NCBI GenBank assembly: GCA_022563275.1
Contig: JADFNR010000022.1
Location: 1-9,367 of the forward strand
Reading direction: 5' to 3'
DNA: 9,367 nucleotides
From: Chloroflexota bacterium
Lineage (GTDB): Bacteria > Chloroflexota > Dehalococcoidia > UBA3495
The stretch's first letter is position 1; each line of letters starts with the position of its first letter. The notes beneath the pieces were generated by a model that was given only the letters and a program-made list of their open reading frames with translations, was not told the origin of the DNA and did no database searches. Shown one piece after another: positions 6,259 through 9,367 of the stretch. Made by a program: the position numbers and the translations under genes.

Positions 6259-6280
6259 CCGGCTGGCACAGCCGGGTTTT
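6259..6280 (+). terminator. Stem-loop with short T-run between the mutase and acyl-CoA dehydrogenase genes
   Basis: CCGGCTG (6259-6265) and CAGCCGG (6269-6275) form a perfect 7-bp GC-rich stem with a GCA loop, followed by GTTTTC. The T-run has only four bases, so it would be a weak intrinsic terminator or attenuator, or a 3' end stabiliser that lowers expression of the downstream genes relative to the mutase subunit. It lies 3 bases after the mutase stop codon. Confidence 0.5.
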
Positions 6281-6349
6281 CTACCTGCCGGTGGACAACC
6301 GCACCTACGAGGCTAACTAGACATAACAGGGTAAAAATGGAGAAATGTC

Positions 6350-7507
6350 ATGCCTGATCTGATACTGACTGAAGAAGAGCAGATGCTCCAGACCACGGTC
6401 AGGGACTTTGTCGACCGCGAGATCGCCCCCAGGGCGAGAGAGGCGGATGAGAAGGCCGAGTTCCAATGGGACAACTGGCGCGGCCTGGCCGACCTGGGGC
6501 TGACCGGGCTGGGTATCGACACCAAGTACGGAGGCAGCGGCCCGGCCGGCTACCGGCAGGTGTCCATCGCCGCCGAGGAAGTGGCCCGGGGCGACGCCTC
6601 CACCAGTGTCAGCTGGCTGGCCCACCTGGCCCTCGGCGCCGCCTGCATCGCCCGGTTCGGCACCGACGAGCAGAAGGAACGGCTGCTCACTCCCCTGGCG
6701 TCGGGGGAGGCGGTGGCCGCATTCGCGCTCACCGAGCCCAGCGGCGGTTCCGACGCGGCCGCGCTCCAGACCACGGCCACCGAGCGGGACGGCACCTTCT
6801 TCCTTAATGGAAGCAAGATGTTCATCACCAACGCCTCCGTGGCATCGACCATCGTGGTCTTCGCCACCGAGGACCGTTCCAAAGGATACAAGGGCATCAG
6901 CGCTTTCCTGGTGCAGAAGGACTCGCCGGGACTGACCATCAATCCCTTGCACGGCAAGCTGGGCATGCGCAGTTCCACCACCGATGAGATCGTCTTTCAG
7001 GATACGCCGGTCAGTTCCAACAACCTGCTGGGCGAGCGGGGACGGGGCTTCAACCTCGCCATGGAGATACTGACCCAGAGCCGCATCATAATCGCCGCTC
7101 AGAGTGTGGGCATCGGCCAATCGGCCCTGGAGGCGGCGGTCCGCTTCGCTCAATTGAGGGAGACCTTCGGCGTTCCCATAGCCCAACACCAGGGCATCCA
7201 ATTCATGCTGGCCGACATGGCCGTTGGGGTCCACACGGCAAGGGTGGCCACCATGAACGCCGCGAGTCTGATGGACGCGGAACAGCCCTTTTTGCAGGAA
7301 GCCTCCATCGCCAAGCTGATGGCGTCGGAGATGTGCATCGACGTGGCCAACAAAGCGATACAGATCCACGGCGGGGCCGGGTACTTCCAGGAGGCCGGGG
7401 TGGAGCGGATCTTCCGGGACGCCCGGGTAACGACCATCTATGAAGGGACCTCCGAGGTACAACGCATACTCATCGCCAAGCAACTGTTGGCGCAATACCC
7501 GGTTTAA
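6350..7507 (+). CDS. Acyl-CoA dehydrogenase (FAD-dependent)
   Basis: This 385-residue protein is a full-length acyl-CoA dehydrogenase that introduces a C2-C3 double bond into an acyl-CoA and passes electrons to electron-transfer flavoprotein in the cytoplasm. It has the N-terminal helical domain (about 1-120), the middle beta domain starting with AFALTEPSGGSD (124-135), and the C-terminal helical domain with ETFGVPIAQHQGIQ (271-284), IHGGAGYFQE (339-348) and the IYEGTSEVQR signature (363-372), in which Glu365 is the expected catalytic base. The ATG at 6350 has GGAG (6339-6342) 7 nt upstream. Chain-length or branch preference cannot be read directly. Its place inside a methylmalonyl-CoA operon suggests short or branched substrates such as butyryl-, isobutyryl- or 2-methylbutyryl-CoA. 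A 392-codon frame on the opposite strand is a high-GC shadow. Confidence 0.95.
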   Translation: MPDLILTEEEQMLQTTVRDFVDREIAPRAREADEKAEFQWDNWRGLADLGLTGLGIDTKYGGSGPAGYRQVSIAAEEVARGDASTSVSWLAHLALGAACIARFGTDEQKERLLTPLASGEAVAAFALTEPSGGSDAAALQTTATERDGTFFLNGSKMFITNASVASTIVVFATEDRSKGYKGISAFLVQKDSPGLTINPLHGKLGMRSSTTDEIVFQDTPVSSNNLLGERGRGFNLAMEILTQSRIIIAAQSVGIGQSALEAAVRFAQLRETFGVPIAQHQGIQFMLADMAVGVHTARVATMNAASLMDAEQPFLQEASIAKLMASEMCIDVANKAIQIHGGAGYFQEAGVERIFRDARVTTIYEGTSEVQRILIAKQLLAQYPV

Positions 7508-7516
7508 ACGCCCCGT

Positions 7517-7579
7517 CTCCGACTATGTCGAGAGTCCCGACTCCGTCGGACCTAACCTTCCCCCTTGCGATGGAGAAGG
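7517..7579. repeat. Tandem small hairpins in the 103-base gap before the epimerase
   Basis: CCGACTATGTCG (7519-7530) and CCGACTCCGTCG (7537-7548) are similar units 18 bases apart, and each is an inverted repeat (CGAC-TAT-GTCG; CCGAC-TCC-GTCGG at 7537-7549). They are followed by CCTTC (7556-7560) pairing with GAAGG (7575-7579) across a 14-nt loop. No T-tract follows. They may be RNA-processing or stabilising hairpins, or a remnant of a dispersed intergenic repeat. Confidence 0.4.
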
Positions 7580-7610
7580 GACTGAATATGTATAAGGAGA
7601 GAAGTCCACA

Positions 7611-8030
7611 GTGACCGAAGTCTGCACCGTTAACTACATCGACCACGTGGGCGTGGCCGTAAAAGACATCGAGGCGGCTTTGGCCTTCTTTAGAAAGGTC
7701 TTCGACGTGCCTGACGCTGAGATAGAATTGATGGAAGACCAAGGCGTCCGCGCCACTCTGATCGAGGTGGGCCAGACAAGACTGGAGCTGCTGGAGCCCA
7801 CCGGCCCGGAGTCGGGAGTCGGACGGTTCATCGAGCGGCGGGGGGAGGGGCTGCACCATCTGGCATTCAACGTCACCGATATATCCGGCAAGCTGCGAAC
7901 GTTGCAGACGCTGGGCGTTGACCTCATCGACCAGACCCCCAGGGAGGGCCTTTCGGGAACCATCGCCTTTGTCCATCCCAGGTCGGTGTTCGGTATCTTG
8001 ACGGAGTTGGTGGAGAGTAACCCCAAATGA
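7611..8030 (+). CDS. mce: Methylmalonyl-CoA epimerase (VOC superfamily)
   Basis: This 139-residue protein interconverts (S)- and (R)-methylmalonyl-CoA, supplying the isomer used by the mutase. It has the paired beta-alpha-beta-beta-beta modules of the vicinal oxygen chelate superfamily. Probable metal ligands are His12 (YIDHVGVAV), a residue in the RLELLEP strand (about Glu59), His82 or His83 (GLHHLAFNV) and Glu132 (LTELVE), by analogy with the Propionibacterium enzyme (His12, Gln65, His91, Glu141). HPRSVFGILTELVE is the usual C-terminal block. The start is GTG at 7611, supported by AAGGAG at 7594-7599. Size is normal for the family. It is the third gene of the operon, directly before the mutase small subunit. 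Confidence 0.93.
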   Translation: MTEVCTVNYIDHVGVAVKDIEAALAFFRKVFDVPDAEIELMEDQGVRATLIEVGQTRLELLEPTGPESGVGRFIERRGEGLHHLAFNVTDISGKLRTLQTLGVDLIDQTPREGLSGTIAFVHPRSVFGILTELVESNPK

Positions 8031-8060
8031 TGATCGAGATTAAGGAAGACGCGGGGTATC

Positions 8061-8477
8061 ATGCAGGATAACAACCGTCCCATAAGGGTGCTGGTGGCGA
8101 AGCCGGGGCTGGACGGCCACGACCGGGGCGCCAAGGTGATTGCCAGGGCCCTCCGGGACGCGGGCATGGAAGTTATTTACACCGGCATCAGGCAGAGCCC
8201 TCAGATGATTGCCCAGGCCGCGGCACAAGAAGATGTCGACGTGATCGGGATGAGCATCCTTTCCGGCGCTCACCTTGAGATACTGCCAGAGATCATGGGT
8301 CTATTGCGGGAGCTGGGCATGGACGACGTGATCGTGGTCGTGGGCGGGATCATCCCCGAGGTCGACCGCCAGCCACTAAAAGACATGGGTATATCCGAGG
8401 TCTTCGGCCCCGGCACGACAACCGGCGCCATCGTCGAGTTCATCCAAGAGAAGGTCAAAGACCGGACTGGAGCCTAG
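8061..8477 (+). CDS. mcmA2: Methylmalonyl-CoA mutase, small cobalamin-binding subunit
   Basis: This 138-residue protein is the B12-binding domain that pairs with the large subunit at 4594. The signature DxHxxG is present as Asp18-Gly-His20-Asp-Arg-Gly23, His20 being the lower axial ligand of cobalt. The SxL motif appears as Ser65-Ile-Leu67 (GMSILSGAH), and [11 protein letters not shown] (92-102) is the GG motif near the nucleotide tail. The length fits stand-alone archaeal/Firmicutes-type small subunits. The ATG at 8061 is 31 bases after the epimerase stop; AAGGAAG (8042-8048) lies 12 nt upstream and GCGGGG (8051-8056) is nearer, so the ribosome binding site is not ideal. No MeaB/ArgK-type G-protein chaperone is in the window. 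Confidence 0.96.
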   Translation: MQDNNRPIRVLVAKPGLDGHDRGAKVIARALRDAGMEVIYTGIRQSPQMIAQAAAQEDVDVIGMSILSGAHLEILPEIMGLLRELGMDDVIVVVGGIIPEVDRQPLKDMGISEVFGPGTTTGAIVEFIQEKVKDRTGA

Positions 8478-8544
8478 TAAGACCCCATAGAATGATTCGC
8501 GCGCGGTTTTTGGTCTATCCAGGGGTAGCTAGGTTATTGACAAG

Positions 8545-8574
8545 ACGGTTTTCGCGCGCCTGAGAAGCCGTTTT
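8545..8574 (+). terminator. Probable intrinsic terminator of the methylmalonyl-CoA operon
   Basis: ACGGTTTT (8545-8552) can pair with GAAGCCGT (8564-8571) as eight pairs, two of them G-U, with an 11-nt loop that includes CGCGCGCC. TTT continues after the stem. It lies 68 bases after the mutase small subunit and just before the promoter of the next gene. TTCGCGCGC also occurs at 8496-8504, so the two GC-rich elements may be related. Confidence 0.5.
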
Positions 8575-8577
8575 CAC

Positions 8578-8608
8578 TTGACATCCAACCATGAGTGGCA
8601 CCTATAAT
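8578..8608 (+). promoter_or_regulatory. Consensus-hexamer promoter of the DUF177 gene
   Basis: Both hexamers are perfect matches to the sigma70 consensus: TTGACA (8578-8583) and TATAAT (8603-8608). The spacer is 19 bases, longer than the optimum of 17. Transcription would start near 8615, about 30 nt before the DUF177 start codon. Confidence 0.65.
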
Positions 8609-8643
8609 TGTGACCGGCTATCACCGGGGTTTGGGTAGGCTCG

Positions 8644-9150
8644 ATGTATTACAACTTGGCTCAGTTGTTGAAAGAGCCCACCGGATCGACGAGATACTAC
8701 GAAGTAGACGGCTCGTTCATCGGCCCTGAGAATAGCATGGACCGGGCCCAGGGATGGGTCTGGGTGATTCGGACGCACCAAGGTGTTTTGGTCCGCGCCG
8801 AGCTGGAGACCTGGGTCAAGTTGACCTGCGGCAGGTGCATCGACCAGTTCGAATTACAATCCAGATTAAAAATGGAAGAAGAGTCCTTCCCGACAGATGA
8901 CCTGGTGTCGGGTCAGACGACAGATTCCTCGGAAGAGACGGAAGGCGTGATTCATCTCGATGCCCAGCATGTTCTGGACATGACCGAGGTGCTGCGCCAA
9001 TGCGTTCTCACCGAGGTACCGATAAAACCCTTGTGCTGTGAGGAATGCTTGGGCCTGTGCCCGGGATGTGGGAGCAACTTAAACAAGGAAAAATGTAAAT
9101 GTAATGCAGCTCTAGCTGATCCCCGATGGGTGTCTCTGGCGGAGCTGTAG
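8644..9150 (+). CDS. yceD: DUF177/YceD-family protein
   Basis: This 168-residue protein belongs to the YceD (DUF177) family, which in many bacteria is encoded just before ribosomal protein L32 and is linked to 23S rRNA/ribosome metabolism. Visible features are the LTCGRC motif with Cys62 and Cys65, an acidic middle (about 77-100), and a C-terminal Cys cluster: Cys131, Cys132, Cys135, Cys139, Cys142, Cys151 and Cys153 around LGLCPGCGSNLN, ending in DPRWVSLAEL. The C-terminal block matches the usual GLCP.CG.NLN...C.C....DPRW..L. The cysteines could bind zinc. The ATG at 8644 has only a weak ribosome binding site (GGGTAGG, 8633-8639). No rpmF follows within the 217 bases left in the window. Confidence 0.9.
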   Translation: MYYNLAQLLKEPTGSTRYYEVDGSFIGPENSMDRAQGWVWVIRTHQGVLVRAELETWVKLTCGRCIDQFELQSRLKMEEESFPTDDLVSGQTTDSSEETEGVIHLDAQHVLDMTEVLRQCVLTEVPIKPLCCEECLGLCPGCGSNLNKEKCKCNAALADPRWVSLAEL

Positions 9151-9300
9151 ACTGAGAGGCGGGAATAACCGGTCTTCTCGATTTTGTAAAACTACTCAGG
9201 AACCCCAACAGATTCACACTTCGGACTATTTCCTAAAACTGTAGCTATTCCCCCTTCTCAGCCTCCCACAGCAGTAAAAGTGTACGCTTTATCGTCTGCC

Positions 9301-9309
9301 TGGTAGAAT
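9301..9309 (+). promoter_or_regulatory. Possible extended -10 promoter (TGGTAGAAT)
   Basis: TG-G-TAGAAT matches the extended -10 form, which can work with a poor -35. It would start transcription near 9316, just before a possible start codon at 9337. The rest of 9151-9300 shows no gene that I can support. Confidence 0.3.
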
Positions 9310-9336
9310 TACTGGCGGCGATTATTGAAGTATTGC

Positions 9337-9367
9337 GTGCTGACTAAAAAAAAGGACGTGACCAACC
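9337..9367 (+). CDS. Possible start of a further gene, cut by the window edge
   Basis: From GTG at 9337 the frame reads MLTKKKDVTN and runs off the end of the window. GAAG (9327-9330) lies 6 nt upstream and a possible extended -10 lies at 9301-9309. Only ten codons are visible, too few to recognise a family. A start slightly downstream, or no gene at all, is also possible. Confidence 0.25.
   Translation, partial: MLTKKKDVTN

Noticed and set aside
6255..6320. In-frame-like sequence after the mutase stop reading RVFYLPVDNRTYEAN in another frame with gene-like codon choice
   Set aside because: The mutase ends at a normal family C-terminus and this 21-codon stretch has no start codon or known match; the stem-loop explains part of it.
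6317..7495. 392-codon open frame on the reverse strand over the acyl-CoA dehydrogenase
   Set aside because: It is a shadow of a high-GC gene: Gly/Asp/His-rich with no family motifs, while the forward strand encodes a complete acyl-CoA dehydrogenase.

Overview
This window looks like a piece of a high-GC free-living bacterium. The two-part cobalamin-dependent mutase operon, the diverged YceD/DUF177 protein and the presence of DUF3179 and chlorite-dismutase-like genes would fit a Chloroflexota (Dehalococcoidia/SAR202-like) genome. That assignment is inference from gene content and was not tested by any search. There are no RNA genes, CRISPR arrays or transposases that I can see.

Layout, left to right. 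(1) A short-chain dehydrogenase/reductase gene (273-1109, +) of visibly lower GC than the rest, with a long leader. (2) A 353-base non-coding stretch holding two short direct repeats and a hairpin that resembles a dispersed intergenic repeat. (3) A sulfite-oxidase/MsrP-type molybdopterin oxidoreductase (1463-2161, -). (4) A divergent control region with a perfect palindrome. (5) A membrane-anchored DUF3179 protein (2411-3541, +) whose frame is interrupted by a single in-frame TGA at 2807-2809. (6) A chlorite-dismutase/HemQ-like protein (3538-4368, -), tail to tail with the DUF3179 gene, the two stop codons overlapping. (7) A divergent promoter region with two perfect palindromes. (8) A methylmalonyl-CoA operon: mutase large subunit (4594-6255), acyl-CoA dehydrogenase (6350-7507), methylmalonyl-CoA epimerase (7611-8030) and mutase cobalamin-binding subunit (8061-8477). 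(9) A terminator, a consensus sigma70-type promoter and a DUF177/YceD gene (8644-9150), then 217 bases with a possible new gene start at the right edge.

The most interesting item is the DUF3179 gene. The TGA falls exactly where the first cysteine of the family's C-P-L-C motif should be, the frame stays open and family-like for 243 codons after it, and a perfect 7-bp stem with a UGUAU loop starts 13 nt downstream. This is the expected placement of a bacterial SECIS element. I therefore annotate one 376-residue candidate selenoprotein with Sec133 in a U-P-L-C motif, rather than two ORFs or a pseudogene.

The operon at 4594-8477 should take propionyl-CoA-derived (S)-methylmalonyl-CoA through the epimerase to the (R) form and then to succinyl-CoA by the two-subunit adenosylcobalamin mutase. 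The acyl-CoA dehydrogenase probably feeds the same route from branched-chain or short acyl-CoAs.
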